Source: an uncultured Pelagibacteraceae bacterium (lineage in GTDB: Bacteria > Pseudomonadota > Alphaproteobacteria > Pelagibacterales > Pelagibacteraceae). From it: 64,000 nucleotides of DNA. Each line of letters begins with the position of its first letter. The first letter of the stretch is position 1. Below are positions 20,369-30,118 of the stretch, in pieces. Location: positions 1-64,000 of the forward strand of contig CACHWQ010000002.1 of assembly GCA_902583645.1 (NCBI GenBank). Reading direction: 5' to 3'. The notes beneath the pieces were generated by a model. The model saw nothing but the letters and a program-made list of their open reading frames with translations. It was not told where the DNA came from and did no database searches. Made by a program: the position numbers and the translations under genes.

Positions 20369-21744
20369 TTATAAAAAAAGAAAGCGCCTACACCTAAAAA
20401 AGATAAAAATCCAATTACATCAGTTATTGTTGTGACAAAAACACTTGATGCTATAGCTGGATCAATATTGAACTTTTTTAAGGTAATTGGTACTAAAATT
20501 CCAAATAGACCTGCTACAATCATATTTAAAACCATTGATATAGAAATAATCAAAGACAATGTAAGGTCATTGAACCATATATGAACAACAATCGCACTAA
20601 TGATTGCAAAAATGACTCCATTTAAAATCCCTATGGAAAACTCTTTTATTACATTCTGACTGAAGTTATTTTTAGTTAATTCATTTGTGGCAATACTTCT
20701 GATGGTTACAGCTAATGTTTGCATACCAGCGTTACCACCCATAGATGCTACGATTGGCATTAAAACTGCTAGCGCCACTACTTTTTCAATATCTTCCTGA
20801 AAAAAACCTATAACCACTGAGGCAATTATTGCAGTAAACAAATTTAATAGAAGCCAATTAAATCTTCTTTTTGTTTTTTTTAAAATTCCATCTGTAATTT
20901 CTTCATCACCAACACCTGCTAGTCTTAACGCATCTTCCTCAGCTTCCTCTTTAAGAACTGTTAAAACGTCATCACTTGTAATCATGCCAACAAGTTTATT
21001 GCTTTTATCAACCACACATGCAGAATTTAAATTATAATTTTCAAATAAATGGCCAACTTCTTCTCTATCCATATCAACAGGTATTAAAAGTTGTGATTCA
21101 TTCATTATAGAAATCATTTTTGAATCTCTTGGTGTTCTAAGTACCTTTGAAGATGGGACAGTTCCAATTGGTTTAAATTCACTATCAACGATGAAAATTT
21201 CTAAAAATTCTTCCGGTAAATCTTTATTTTCTCTCAAGTAATCGATGGTCTGACCTACTGACCAATTACTCGGTATTGCTGTGAATTCTCTTTGCATTAT
21301 TCTAGCAGCTGAGTCTTCTGGGTAGCTTAAACTTTCTAATAATACAAATCTATCTTTTGGTGGCAACGATCCTAGTATATCATTTTTATTTTTCTCTTCT
21401 AAATTTTCCAAAATCTTAATAGCATCGTCAGACTCTAAATTCTTTAGAATGTCTACTATTGTATCTTTTGATAAATATTTAATTATTTCTGTTTGAATAG
21501 ACTCGTTTAGTTCAACAAATACTTGTGGTTCAAGTTTAAAATTATTGAGTTTTATTAAATTTTCCCTATCTGTTTCATTTAAATGTTCAATAATATCAGC
21601 AGCATCAGATGGGTGCATTTCTTTAAATGAATTTGTTATAAAAACAGCGTCATTATTCGAAATCTTTTCAGTTACTACTTTGATATACTCTTTATTAAAT
21701 TCAAAGTTAACTTTTTTATCTTTAATTTTTTTTACTATGGTCAT
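20365..21744 (-). CDS. mgtE: magnesium transporter MgtE
   Basis: Mg2+-gated channel of 459 aa. Order seen: cytosolic N-terminal superhelix domain (about 1-130, MHPSDAADIIEHL), tandem CBS domains (about 130-260, VTSSKVL and MITSDDVLTVLKEEAEEDALR), then five hydrophobic segments carrying the pore text VLMPIVASMGGNAGMQTLAVTIRS. The acidic EEAEEDA stretch lies in the Mg-sensing connecting region. A TATAAT on the minus strand at 21761-21766 lies 17 bases before the ATG, but its -35 is weak. Confidence 0.93.
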   Translation of the reverse strand: MTIVKKIKDKKVNFEFNKEYIKVVTEKISNNDAVFITNSFKEMHPSDAADIIEHLNETDRENLIKLNNFKLEPQVFVELNESIQTEIIKYLSKDTIVDILKNLESDDAIKILENLEEKNKNDILGSLPPKDRFVLLESLSYPEDSAARIMQREFTAIPSNWSVGQTIDYLRENKDLPEEFLEIFIVDSEFKPIGTVPSSKVLRTPRDSKMISIMNESQLLIPVDMDREEVGHLFENYNLNSACVVDKSNKLVGMITSDDVLTVLKEEAEEDALRLAGVGDEEITDGILKKTKRRFNWLLLNLFTAIIASVVIGFFQEDIEKVVALAVLMPIVASMGGNAGMQTLAVTIRSIATNELTKNNFSQNVIKEFSIGILNGVIFAIISAIVVHIWFNDLTLSLIISISMVLNMIVAGLFGILVPITLKKFNIDPAIASSVFVTTITDVIGFLSFLGVGAFFFYN

Positions 21745-21805
21745 AAAATTCTATAATTAAATTATATGCCTTATTAATGCATAATTAATATAATACAAAT
21801 ATTTA

Positions 21806-22426
21806 ATGAGAATTAAGATCAAAATATCAAGAAAACCTGTAGAATATGATAAAGCAATTAGATATCTAGAAAAAAAAGTTCAAACATTAAGTGGCCAAAA
21901 AGCGGATGAATTATTATGGATATTAAGTCATCCAAACACATATACAGCTGGGATCTCCGCTAATAGTGACGAAATATTAGATAAAAGTATTAATATTGTA
22001 AACACAAACCGTGGTGGTAAAATTACATGGCATGGAGAAGGTCAAAAAATATTTTATTTTGTAATAAATTTATCAAATAGAGGTAAAGATATACGGAAGT
22101 TTGTAGGTTTAATTGAAAAGACAATTATAGATACTCTTAAAGAGTATAAAATTAAATCATTTTCAGATAAGAAAAATATTGGCATCTGGGTAAAAAAAGA
22201 TAAAAAAATTAAAAAGATAGCAGCGATTGGCATTAGGGTTAAAAAGTGGATTGCTTACCATGGTTGCTCGATCAATATTAACAATGACTTAAAAAAATAC
22301 GATAAAATTATCCCGTGTGGTATTAAAAATAGAGGAGTGACTAACCTTAATGAAATCAAAAAGCAAAACTATAAAAATTTCAACAATGTTTTCATTAAAA
22401 ATTTTTTAAAAAATTTAAAATCTTAA
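21806..22426 (+). CDS. lipB: octanoyltransferase LipB
   Basis: Moves octanoyl from acyl carrier protein to lipoyl domains, the first step of de novo lipoate attachment. The 206-aa protein shows the signature NRGGKITWHGEGQKIFYFVINL, the Lys loop KIAAIGIRVKKWIAYHGCSINI and the catalytic Cys in IIPCGIKNRGVTNL. A TATAAT at 21789-21794 lies 11 bases before the ATG, with no good -35. Its end overlaps the convergent pseudouridine synthase by 12 bases. Confidence 0.92.
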   Translation: MRIKIKISRKPVEYDKAIRYLEKKVQTLSGQKADELLWILSHPNTYTAGISANSDEILDKSINIVNTNRGGKITWHGEGQKIFYFVINLSNRGKDIRKFVGLIEKTIIDTLKEYKIKSFSDKKNIGIWVKKDKKIKKIAAIGIRVKKWIAYHGCSININNDLKKYDKIIPCGIKNRGVTNLNEIKKQNYKNFNNVFIKNFLKNLKS

Positions 22427-23323
22427 TCTTTTAATTTTTAGATATTTTTCAAAATATGAGGGTACAGGGGCCTTAAAAGTATATTTTTTTTTATTTATCA
22501 TAAATTTAATTTGGCTTGAATGAAGCATTAAATTTTTATTTTTATTCAAATCAATTTGATTTTCAAGATTATACTTATTATCACCAACTATTGGATGTCC
22601 TAATATCAACAGTTGCTTTCTCAATTGATGTTTGCGACCAGTAATTGGTTTCATTTCAACAAGTGTACATAATGCATTTTTATCAATTACTCTAAATAAT
22701 GTTTCAGCATTTTCATTAATTTTTTTGTTATTATCATAACGAACTAGAGTGTTTTTTAGTATTCCTTTGTTATTGTTAATAGATCCATGACACAAAGCTA
22801 AATATGTTTTATGAACTCTTCTAAGCCTAAACAGTGTAGTTAGTAATTGTGCTGATTTTCTATTTTTTGCAATTAAAAATATCCCCGATGTATCTTTGTC
22901 TAATCTATGAACCGAATATGGTTTAGTATTTTTAAAAATCTTACTATCTCTGAATATATCTATTAAATTTTTTTTTGATTTTGTTCCACCTTGTACTGAA
23001 ATACCGGAGTCTTTATTTATAACAACAAAATCTTCATTATCCTCTATTATCAATTTTTCATTTGATTTAATTATTCTTTTAGAGGGCCTATAAGATTTTA
23101 TATTTTTAGTTATATTTTCATGAAAATTAATATTAAAAAACATTAATTTATCATTAATTTTGACTCTTTGAGAGCTTTTAATTTTTTTATTATTAAGCTT
23201 TATTTTTCCATTCCTTAAATTTTTTTCTATTAAACCTTGTGGTATATCCTTGATTGTTTTTTTTATAAATCGATCAATTCTCATATCTGAAAATTGCTCG
23301 TCTACTTTAAAGATTTTTATCAT
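22415..23323 (-). CDS. rluC: 23S rRNA pseudouridine synthase, RluC/RluD type
   Basis: 302-aa RluA-family enzyme. An N-terminal S4 RNA-binding domain (about residues 12-75: RIDRFIKKTIKDIPQGLIEKNLRNGKIKLN) precedes the catalytic domain with the Asp-bearing loop VHRLDKDTSGIFLIAKN. ITGRKHQLRKQLLILGHPIVGDNKY is the second family signature. The overall form fits RluC; RluD cannot be excluded. It follows rplQ by 18 bases and is probably read through from the ribosomal cluster, fitting an rRNA-modifying role. Confidence 0.88.
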   Translation of the reverse strand: MIKIFKVDEQFSDMRIDRFIKKTIKDIPQGLIEKNLRNGKIKLNNKKIKSSQRVKINDKLMFFNINFHENITKNIKSYRPSKRIIKSNEKLIIEDNEDFVVINKDSGISVQGGTKSKKNLIDIFRDSKIFKNTKPYSVHRLDKDTSGIFLIAKNRKSAQLLTTLFRLRRVHKTYLALCHGSINNNKGILKNTLVRYDNNKKINENAETLFRVIDKNALCTLVEMKPITGRKHQLRKQLLILGHPIVGDNKYNLENQIDLNKNKNLMLHSSQIKFMINKKKYTFKAPVPSYFEKYLKIKRLRF

Positions 23324-23341
23324 TAAAATGATAAGTCTGTT

Positions 23342-23791
23342 CTAGGCTGTGGCTACTTTCTTCTCTTCTTTTTTTGGTTTAACTGCAGCTTTAGATGCGT
23401 CGTCCTTCTTTTTATCGACTTTTTTAGCTTCTATATCTCTATCTACAAATTCAATAATCGCTACTGGCGCTTTGTCCCCATATCTAAAACCAGCTTTTAT
23501 AATTCTAGTGTACCCACCACTTCTTTTTTCATATCTTTTTGATAAAGTTTTAACCACTTTAGAAGTTGATTTTTTATCTTGAAGCTTTGAAAAAAGGATT
23601 TTTTTATTTTTTAAACTATCCTTTTTTCCTAAAGTTATAATTTTATCTGCCTCAGGTTTTAAAACTTTTGCTTTGGGAAGGGTTGTTTTAATTTGCTCAT
23701 ATTTAATAAGTGAATTTAGCATATTTTTTATCAATGCTTTTCTATGCTCTGATGTTCTGTTAAGCTTTTTATTAGCAAATCTATGTCGCAT
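23342..23791 (-). CDS. rplQ: 50S ribosomal protein L17
   Basis: L17 sits near the peptide-exit tunnel. The core RHRFANKKLNRTSEHRKALIKNMLNSL and the RSGGYTRIIKAGFRYGDKAPVAIIEFVDR end are intact. After the core there is a Lys/Ala-rich tail of about 25 residues (KKDDASKAAVKPKKEEKK) that makes the protein 149 aa, compared with about 127 in E. coli. Last ribosomal gene of the cluster; it begins one base after the rpoA stop codon. Confidence 0.96.
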   Translation of the reverse strand: MRHRFANKKLNRTSEHRKALIKNMLNSLIKYEQIKTTLPKAKVLKPEADKIITLGKKDSLKNKKILFSKLQDKKSTSKVVKTLSKRYEKRSGGYTRIIKAGFRYGDKAPVAIIEFVDRDIEAKKVDKKKDDASKAAVKPKKEEKKVATA

Positions 23792-24820
23792 TTATATAGC
23801 TTCCTCAAGCTTTTTAGACAACTCTGCAATATTGTCTGGAGGCCAGTTTGGTATTTCCATTCCTAGATATAAAGACATGCCAGTTAATACTTCTTTAATC
23901 TCATTTAAAGATTTTCTACCAAAATTTGGTGTTCTTAGCATTTCTCCTTCTGATTTTTGAACCAGATCTCCAATATAAATAATATTATCATTTTTAAGAC
24001 AATTCATTGATCTTACTGATAATTCTAACTCATCAACTTTTCTTAAAAGATTTTTATTAAATTCAGGTTCTGTGGGCTGTTCTCTAACTAAAACCTCTTG
24101 TGGTTCATCAAAATTAACAAACATTCCCAGTTGGTCTTGAAAAATTCTTGCAGCATAAGCAACGGCGTCCTCTGCAGAAATTGAACCATTTGTCTCGATT
24201 TCCATAGTAAGCTTATCGTAGTCAAGAGCCTTACCTTCTCTAGCCGTACTTATTGAATAAGAAACTCTTTTAACTGGGCTAAATAAAGAGTCGATAGGAA
24301 TTAAGCCTAGTGGAGGATCATCTGGTTTATTCATATCTGCTGATACATATCCTTTACCAGTGCCAACGTTCATTTCCATATGGAAATTAGTATTTTCATC
24401 TAAGTTACAAATTACTAATTCTGGATTTAGAATTTCAATATCAGTTACAGGTACTATATTTGAGGCTTTAATTTCCCCAGGTCCTTTGGCGTCTAAAATT
24501 AATTTTTTATTTACATCTGAATGATTTTTTAATGCAAGTGATTTTATATTTAATACAATATCAGTTACATCTTCTCTAACTCCTTTAATTGAACTAAACT
24601 CGTGTAAAACACCATCAATTTGAATTGAAGTTACTGCTGCACCTCTAATAGATGATAAAAGAATCCTTCTAAGTGAATTCCCTAAAGTTAATCCATAACC
24701 TTTTTCTAGAGGTTCAGCGATTATTTTAGCGTAAGATTTATCATCACTTAATTTAATCTCAAGTTTAGGTGGTTTAATTAAAGATTTCCAGTTTTTAGTA
24801 TTTACATTTGTACTTTCCAT
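23792..24820 (-). CDS. rpoA: RNA polymerase alpha subunit
   Basis: Assembly platform and upstream-promoter-contacting subunit (342 aa). The N-terminal dimerisation domain has [30 protein letters not shown]; the C-terminal domain (about 260-330) has [33 protein letters not shown] with the helix-hairpin-helix DNA-binding surface. The start shares one base with the rpsK stop. Part of rpsM-rpsK-rpoA-rplQ, which has its own promoter at 25677-25704. Confidence 0.97.
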   Translation of the reverse strand: MESTNVNTKNWKSLIKPPKLEIKLSDDKSYAKIIAEPLEKGYGLTLGNSLRRILLSSIRGAAVTSIQIDGVLHEFSSIKGVREDVTDIVLNIKSLALKNHSDVNKKLILDAKGPGEIKASNIVPVTDIEILNPELVICNLDENTNFHMEMNVGTGKGYVSADMNKPDDPPLGLIPIDSLFSPVKRVSYSISTAREGKALDYDKLTMEIETNGSISAEDAVAYAARIFQDQLGMFVNFDEPQEVLVREQPTEPEFNKNLLRKVDELELSVRSMNCLKNDNIIYIGDLVQKSEGEMLRTPNFGRKSLNEIKEVLTGMSLYLGMEIPNWPPDNIAELSKKLEEAI

Positions 24821-25266
24821 TATACTCTCCTTTTTTTGGGTGGTCGCGTTCCATTGTGTGGCATGGGTGTTGTGTCTTTAATAGATAAGATTTTAAATCC
24901 TCTGGCTTGAAGCGCTCTTAATGCAGTTTCTCGTCCAGATCCAGGACCTTTAATCTCAACAGTCAAGGTTTTCATTCCGTATTCCAAAGCTTTTACAGCA
25001 GCAGAGTCTGCAGCAACTTGCGCTGCATAAGGAGTTGATTTACGCGAGCCCTTAAACCCTTTTTGTCCTGCAGATGACCATGAAACAACATTACCACTAT
25101 TATCAGAAATAGATATTATAGTATTGTTAAATGTTGATAGAACAAATGCTTTACCGTTTAAAATATTTTTTTTAACTTTTTTTTTCTTCGAATAAGAGCT
25201 TTTTTTGGAACTTTTCGTTTCCGTATCTTTTTGGTTTTCTTTTTTTTCTAATTTTTCTTTACTCAT
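24820..25266 (-). CDS. rpsK: 30S ribosomal protein S11 with extended N-terminus
   Basis: Platform protein of the small subunit contacting the decoding region. The core runs from [23 protein letters not shown] to [16 protein letters not shown], which includes the Asn-Gly that is isomerised in E. coli. The start is followed by about 30 Lys/Glu/Ser-rich residues, about 19 more than E. coli S11 has, giving 148 aa. The whole extension is in frame from an ATG close to the rpsM stop, so it appears real. Confidence 0.96.
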   Translation of the reverse strand: MSKEKLEKKENQKDTETKSSKKSSYSKKKKVKKNILNGKAFVLSTFNNTIISISDNSGNVVSWSSAGQKGFKGSRKSTPYAAQVAADSAAVKALEYGMKTLTVEIKGPGSGRETALRALQARGFKILSIKDTTPMPHNGTRPPKKRRV

Positions 25267-25270
25267 ATAT

Positions 25271-25654
25271 TTATTTCTTTAACGGAGTAAGTTTCTTGCC
25301 TGCTATCGCAATAGCCTTACCTTTTCTTGTTCTTGCATTACATCTGGTTCTCTGACCTCTAACTGGAAGTTTTTTTCTATGTCTTGAACCTCGATAACAT
25401 GCTAAATCAATTAATCTTTTGATGCTAAGAGAAGTTTCTCTTCTTAAGTCACCCTCAACTGTAAAATTTTTATCAATATATTCCCTAATTTTTAAAATCT
25501 GCTCATCAGTTAATTGATTGACTCTTTTATCTTTTGGAATTTCAAGATCTTTACATATTTGGTTCGAAAATTTATCACCTATACCATGTATATATGTAAG
25601 CCCAACCTGGACAATTTTATTTTGTGGTATGTTTACACCTGCAATACGAGCCAT
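25271..25654 (-). CDS. rpsM: 30S ribosomal protein S13
   Basis: Head protein of the small subunit that bridges to L5 and contacts P-site tRNA. Complete at 127 aa: [26 protein letters not shown] at the N-terminus, the helix-two-turn-helix region, and the basic tail [22 protein letters not shown]. First gene after the alpha-operon promoter, with a leader of only about 16 bases. No rpmJ lies between secY and rpsM; adk occupies this place. Confidence 0.97.
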   Translation of the reverse strand: MARIAGVNIPQNKIVQVGLTYIHGIGDKFSNQICKDLEIPKDKRVNQLTDEQILKIREYIDKNFTVEGDLRRETSLSIKRLIDLACYRGSRHRKKLPVRGQRTRCNARTRKGKAIAIAGKKLTPLKK

Positions 25655-25676
25655 AATATGTGTTAAAAGATAGCCT

Positions 25677-25704
25677 TTTATATAAGAAGTTTATTTAATG
25701 TCAA
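25677..25704 (-). promoter_or_regulatory. sigma70-type promoter for rpsM-rpsK-rpoA-rplQ
   Basis: On the minus strand a perfect -35 TTGACA (25704-25699) is followed after 16 bases by TATAAA (25682-25677). It fills most of the 54-base gap between adk and rpsM; transcription would begin near 25670, leaving about 16 bases of leader. One of the clearest promoters in the window by eye. Confidence 0.65.
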
Positions 25705-25708
25705 TGTG

Positions 25709-26272
25709 TTAAACCCCAATAATTTCGTCAATTTTGATACTAATATCAGCAATTTCCATTGCTCCATTAAGCTCATGATAGTTTTCATTTTTTGAGTAAT
25801 AATCCAACACAGGTTTCGTGTTTTTCATATAAGTATCATATCTTTTTAAAATAATTTGGTCATCATCATCTGACCTTTTCTCTAAAATTTTTCTTTTCTC
25901 AATTCTTTTTATTATTGCATCTTTATTTACATTTAGAAAAAAAATATGTTTAATTTTTTGATTTGATTTAGTTAGCAAATTTTCTAAATTTTTAATTTGA
26001 TTAGTTGTTCTTGGATATCCGTCAAAAATAAGTTTATCTTTTTTAGTAGGGTCAAAAATTATATTTTCAAGTAGTTTATTAACTATTTGATCATCAACAA
26101 ATTTTCCATCATTCATATTATTTATAATTTTTTTTCCTATTTCTGTATCTCTTTTTATTTCCTCTCTTAACATGTCTCCCGTAGAAACTTGAAAACTATT
26201 TAATTTTTTTACCAAATATTTGGCCTGAGTTCCTTTTCCAGCGCCAGGCGGACCAAAAATAATTATATTCAC
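25709..26272 (-). CDS. adk: adenylate kinase, short form
   Basis: Interconverts ATP plus AMP and two ADP. At 187 aa it is the short type, with a reduced LID (KRKILEKRSDDDDQIILKRYDTY) and no four-Cys zinc site. The P-loop GPPGAGKGTQAKYL and the NMP-binding DGYPRTTNQIKNL are intact. Its start follows the secY stop directly, the usual alphaproteobacterial secY-adk-rpsM order. The promoter of the alpha operon lies just downstream of its stop. Confidence 0.96.
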   Translation of the reverse strand: MNIIIFGPPGAGKGTQAKYLVKKLNSFQVSTGDMLREEIKRDTEIGKKIINNMNDGKFVDDQIVNKLLENIIFDPTKKDKLIFDGYPRTTNQIKNLENLLTKSNQKIKHIFFLNVNKDAIIKRIEKRKILEKRSDDDDQIILKRYDTYMKNTKPVLDYYSKNENYHELNGAMEIADISIKIDEIIGV

Positions 26273-27553
26273 TTATTTACCAAACTTTGTTTTTTTTATT
26301 AATTGCTCGTATTGTGAACTCATTAGTCTAGTTTGAATTTGTGTAACTGTATCAATCGCAACAACAACAACGATCAATATTGATGTACCACCTAAGTAGA
26401 ATGGTATAGGATAATTAGCAATTAAAAATTCTGGCATTAAACAAACAAGTGTCAAATATAAAGCTCCAATTGTTGTTAGTTTTGTCAAAATATTATCAAT
26501 ATAAATAGCTGTGCTTTCACCAGGTCTTATCCCGGGCACAAAACCACCATATTTTCTTAAGTTTTCAGCTGTCTCATTAGGATTAAAAACTATTGATGTA
26601 TAAAAAAAAGTAAAAAATATAATGCCTGACGCATAAAGCAACATATAAAGCGGTTGTCCTTGCGAAAAGTATGATGAGAAATTTAAAAAAGTCTCATTCT
26701 TTGAAAAATTAAAGTTTGAAAAAGTGACAGGTAAAAGTAGAAGTGCTGATGCAAAAATTGCCGGTATAACTCCTGCAGAATTAATTTTTAATGGCAAATG
26801 AGAAGAGTCACCACCATACATTTTGTTACCCATCTGTCTTTTAGGGTAATTTATTAAAATTTTTCTTAATGCTCTCTCCATGAAGACAATAAATATTATA
26901 GTTCCAATCAAAATAACTAATATTAGAAAAATCATAAATCCGGAAATTGCGCCAGTTTTTCCTAACTCAAATGTGGTAACTAAAGCTCTAGGTATTTCAG
27001 CTACTATTCCAGAAAAAATGATTAATGAGATACCATTTCCTATACCTCTTTGCGTAATTTGTTCTCCTAACCACATCAAAAACATTGTGCCTGCTACAAT
27101 AGTAGTAACTGTTGATATTTTAAAGAAAGCACCCGGGTTAATAACTAAATTAGCAGAAGACTCTAATCCTACTGCTAAGCCATACCCTTGTATAGTTGCC
27201 AAAAGCACAGTACCATACCTCGTAATTTGTGTAATTTTTTTTCTTCCAATTTCACCTTGATTTTTAAGATTCTTAAAATACTCTGATACACCAGTTAACA
27301 ACTGTACGATAATTGATGATGATATGTAGGGCATTATACCTAAGGCAAAAATTGCCATTCTACTTATTGCACCACCTGCAAAAACATTGAACATTCCAAG
27401 AAGACCTTGCTGATTTCCTTCCATCATGTTTTGAAGTTGCCCGGGATCAATGCCTGGCAAGGGTACAAAAGTACCTAATCTATAGATTGATAATATTAAA
27501 ATAGTGAATATTATCCTGTTTCTTAAATCATTAGAAGTTGCTGTAGAACTCAT
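26273..27553 (-). CDS. secY: protein translocase channel subunit SecY
   Basis: Ten-helix channel of the Sec translocon (426 aa). TFVPLPGIDP near the N-terminus, GIMPYISSSIIVQLLTGV, the GIGNGISLIIFSGI segment and the cytosolic loop YPKRQMGNKMYGGDSSHLPLKINSAGVIPAIFAS are diagnostic. FVPGIRPGESTAIYIDNILTKLT precedes the last helices. It lies between rplO (three bases away) and adk. Confidence 0.97.
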   Translation of the reverse strand: MSSTATSNDLRNRIIFTILILSIYRLGTFVPLPGIDPGQLQNMMEGNQQGLLGMFNVFAGGAISRMAIFALGIMPYISSSIIVQLLTGVSEYFKNLKNQGEIGRKKITQITRYGTVLLATIQGYGLAVGLESSANLVINPGAFFKISTVTTIVAGTMFLMWLGEQITQRGIGNGISLIIFSGIVAEIPRALVTTFELGKTGAISGFMIFLILVILIGTIIFIVFMERALRKILINYPKRQMGNKMYGGDSSHLPLKINSAGVIPAIFASALLLLPVTFSNFNFSKNETFLNFSSYFSQGQPLYMLLYASGIIFFTFFYTSIVFNPNETAENLRKYGGFVPGIRPGESTAIYIDNILTKLTTIGALYLTLVCLMPEFLIANYPIPFYLGGTSILIVVVVAIDTVTQIQTRLMSSQYEQLIKKTKFGK

Positions 27554-27556
27554 TAA

Positions 27557-28006
27557 TTATTTCTTAATTTTAATGGTACTTCCATTTTTTGACAATTTTT
27601 CTTTTACTGCACTAGATACAAAATCGACTTCTAATATGATTTTATCTTTGAGTTCACCATTTCCTAAGATTTTAAGTTTTTTTACTTTTTTATTCAAAAT
27701 TTTTAGTTTTTTTAGTAAGTCAACATTAATTGTTTCAGTATTCTTAATTCTATTCTTGTCAATATATTCTTGAATATTTTTTAAATTTAATTTTGCAAGT
27801 TTTGTTCTTGTTATCGGATTAAAACCTCTTTTTGGCAATCTTCTATATAATGGCATCTGTCCACCCTCAAAACTTTTAATTGCTACACCTCTTCTGGATT
27901 TTTGTCCTTTATGACCTCTGCCAGATGTTTTTCCTTTTCCTGAACCTATCCCTCTGCCTGGGCGTATTTTTTTTATTTTTACAGAGTTTGTTGAATTTAA
28001 ATACAT
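27557..28006 (-). CDS. rplO: 50S ribosomal protein L15
   Basis: Late-assembly large-subunit protein. [38 protein letters not shown] is the Gly/Lys-rich N-terminal tail; the globular domain follows (149 aa). I chose the ATG at 28006, one base after the rpsE stop, because it is preceded by AGAGGGTGAT; the upstream in-frame TTG at 28024 is unlikely. In E. coli and many others rpmD (L30) sits between rpsE and rplO; here there is no room for it. Confidence 0.96.
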   Translation of the reverse strand: MYLNSTNSVKIKKIRPGRGIGSGKGKTSGRGHKGQKSRRGVAIKSFEGGQMPLYRRLPKRGFNPITRTKLAKLNLKNIQEYIDKNRIKNTETINVDLLKKLKILNKKVKKLKILGNGELKDKIILEVDFVSSAVKEKLSKNGSTIKIKK

Positions 28007-28007
28007 A

Positions 28008-28508
28008 TCACCCTCTTTTTTCAATTATCTCAGAAATTTTTTTATTTCTTATATTAGAAATTTGTTTAGGTGAAGTTTGTTTTGATAATGCTTTCATACA
28101 AGCTCTAATAACATTATGTGGATTTGCTGTTCCTAGAGACTTAGCAACTATATCTTTAATACCCAGTACCTCGCATACAGCTCTCACAGGTCCTCCAGCA
28201 ATAATCCCAGTTCCTTTCGGGGCAGCTCTCATTTTAATTTTTCCAGCACCGTCTTTGCCATAAATATCATGGTGAATAGTTCTACCTTCTCTAAGTGGAA
28301 TTTGAGTTAGGTTTCGTCTTGCAAGCTCGTTTGCTTTTTTAATTGCATCTGGCACTTGTTTTGCTTTGGCATGCGCAACACCTATTTTACCGTTTTGATT
28401 TCCTACAACAACTAGTGCTGAGAAACCAAATCTTCTTCCACCTTTAACCACTTTGGTAATTCTATTTATATGCACTAGCTTTTCTATAAAATCGTTATTC
28501 TTTTCCAT
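28008..28508 (-). CDS. rpsE: 30S ribosomal protein S5
   Basis: Shoulder protein near the mRNA entry site, important for accuracy. The double-stranded-RNA-binding-like domain holds [46 protein letters not shown], and the C-terminal domain has [31 protein letters not shown]. The protein is complete at 166 aa. It is separated from rplR by two bases. Confidence 0.97.
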   Translation of the reverse strand: MEKNNDFIEKLVHINRITKVVKGGRRFGFSALVVVGNQNGKIGVAHAKAKQVPDAIKKANELARRNLTQIPLREGRTIHHDIYGKDGAGKIKMRAAPKGTGIIAGGPVRAVCEVLGIKDIVAKSLGTANPHNVIRACMKALSKQTSPKQISNIRNKKISEIIEKRG

Positions 28509-28510
28509 AA

Positions 28511-28864
28511 TTAAAATTTCATCCCATTTTTTCTAAGCGTTTCTGCAAATGTTTTAACTCTACCATGATATTTGTATATTCCTCGATCAAAATAAATGTT
28601 TGTAATTTTTTTTTCCTGCGCCTTTTTAGCGAGCTTTTCAGCGACCATCATGGAAATTTCTGTTTTATTTTTTTTTATATTTTTTATATCTTTTTCCTCT
28701 GATGAAGCTGAAAGTAAAGTTTTTTGACTCAAATCATCTATTATTTGGGCTGAAATATTTTTTGAAGACCTATAAATACTCAATCTTAATCTATCTCTAC
28801 TAGAAACTTTTTTAAGTTTATTTCTAATTCTATATTTTCTTCTCACGAATGAAGTTAATTTCAT
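28511..28864 (-). CDS. rplR: 50S ribosomal protein L18
   Basis: 5S rRNA-binding protein of the central protuberance (117 aa). Basic N-terminus [36 protein letters not shown] and C-terminal [26 protein letters not shown] are conserved. Its start shares one base with the rplF stop. Confidence 0.97.
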   Translation of the reverse strand: MKLTSFVRRKYRIRNKLKKVSSRDRLRLSIYRSSKNISAQIIDDLSQKTLLSASSEEKDIKNIKKNKTEISMMVAEKLAKKAQEKKITNIYFDRGIYKYHGRVKTFAETLRKNGMKF

Positions 28865-29403
28865 TATTTCTTTTTCCCTTCTTTCCTTAATATATATTGT
28901 CCTTTTTCTTTAATACCTTTGCCTTTATAAGGTTCTGGTGGTCGCAGAGATTTAATTTTTGAGGCGGTCATACCAACTTCTTGTTTGTCTATGCCAGATA
29001 TTTTAATAGTAGTTTGTTTTTCAACAGTGATTTTAATACTTTTAGGTATATCAAAATTAATATCATGACTAAATCCAAGTTGTAAATTTAATATATCACC
29101 TTTTAATGAAGCTCGATATCCAACTCCTACAAGTTCAAGGGTTTTTTCATAACCAGTATGAGCACCTTGAATTGCATTATTTATTAAACTTCTTTTCATA
29201 CCCCATAATCTCTTTGAGTTTTGATCTAATTTTTTGGGCTTAATCTTTACTTCTTTACCATCCAAGATTTCAAGGTTGAAATTTTCAACATCGAAAGGAA
29301 CTGTTTTTTTACCAAAAGGACCCTCAACATTAAAATTATTTCCTATTAATGCAACTTTTACTTTATCGGGTATTGTTATATTTATTTTTCCAATCTTTGA
29401 CAT
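28864..29403 (-). CDS. rplF: 50S ribosomal protein L6
   Basis: Two-domain protein near the factor-binding site of the large subunit (179 aa). [34 protein letters not shown] and the C-terminal [26 protein letters not shown] are intact. One-base overlaps on both sides, with rpsH and rplR, indicate coupled translation. Confidence 0.97.
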   Translation of the reverse strand: MSKIGKINITIPDKVKVALIGNNFNVEGPFGKKTVPFDVENFNLEILDGKEVKIKPKKLDQNSKRLWGMKRSLINNAIQGAHTGYEKTLELVGVGYRASLKGDILNLQLGFSHDINFDIPKSIKITVEKQTTIKISGIDKQEVGMTASKIKSLRPPEPYKGKGIKEKGQYILRKEGKKK

Positions 29404-29798
29404 TAAAAAACCTTACAAATTATTTCTCCACCTATTTTTTGTTTTCTTGCATTCACGTCAGTCATTACACCTTTCGGTGTTGAAATTATAGCAATCCCTA
29501 AACCATTATTTATTTTAGGTAGACTCTCTGCGCTAGAAAAAATTCTTCTACCAGGCTTTGAAACTCTTTCAATAACGTTTATAACTGGGTTTCCAAGGTT
29601 ATATTTTAAGTCTATAACTAATTCAGATTTGCCCTCCTTCTCAATTATTTTAAAGTCCAAGATAAATCCTTCCTCTTTTAATACTTCCGCTATTTTAATT
29701 TTAAATTTAGATGAAGGAAGACTTACTTTTTTTTGACTTCTAAGCTGTGAATTTTTAATTCTTGCTAACATATCTCCAATTGGGTCGCTCATGCTCAT
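29403..29798 (-). CDS. rpsH: 30S ribosomal protein S8
   Basis: Primary 16S rRNA binder, and in E. coli the autogenous repressor of the spc operon through an rplE leader site. The protein is 131 aa with DPIGDMLARIKNSQLRSQKKVSLPSSKFK and the C-terminal IISTPKGVMTDVNARKQKIGGEIICKVF. No comparable S8 target was recognised by eye around the rplX-rplE junction. Confidence 0.97.
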   Translation of the reverse strand: MSMSDPIGDMLARIKNSQLRSQKKVSLPSSKFKIKIAEVLKEEGFILDFKIIEKEGKSELVIDLKYNLGNPVINVIERVSKPGRRIFSSAESLPKINNGLGIAIISTPKGVMTDVNARKQKIGGEIICKVF

Positions 29799-29810
29799 AA
29801 TTTTTCCTTT

Positions 29811-30116
29811 CTACCAGCTAGATTTAACCATGCCAGGTATTTTTCCTTCCAAACCTAATTTTCTTAATGCTATTCTTGATATTTTTAACTTTCTATAAAC
29901 ACCATGAGGTCTTCCAGTTATTTGACAACGATTCATAACTCTATTTTTGGCAGAATTTCTCGGCATTTTTGATAATTTTTGCTGAGCTTTAAATCTTTCT
30001 TCCAAAGAAAGTTTTTTATTCATTATAATTTTTTTTAGCTTCTGTCTTTTTGAAAAATATTTGTTAGATAACTTCATTCTTCTATTATTTTTATTTATAG
30101 CACTTAACTTGGCCAT
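29811..30116 (-). CDS. rpsN: 30S ribosomal protein S14, zinc-free type
   Basis: 101-aa S14 of the long type without the CxxC zinc knuckle. KFSKRQKL-type N-terminal text, [46 protein letters not shown] and the C-terminal GMVKSSW are conserved. A twelve-base gap precedes rpsH, and two bases separate it from rplE upstream. Confidence 0.97.
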   Translation of the reverse strand: MAKLSAINKNNRRMKLSNKYFSKRQKLKKIIMNKKLSLEERFKAQQKLSKMPRNSAKNRVMNRCQITGRPHGVYRKLKISRIALRKLGLEGKIPGMVKSSW

Positions 30117-30118
30117 AT

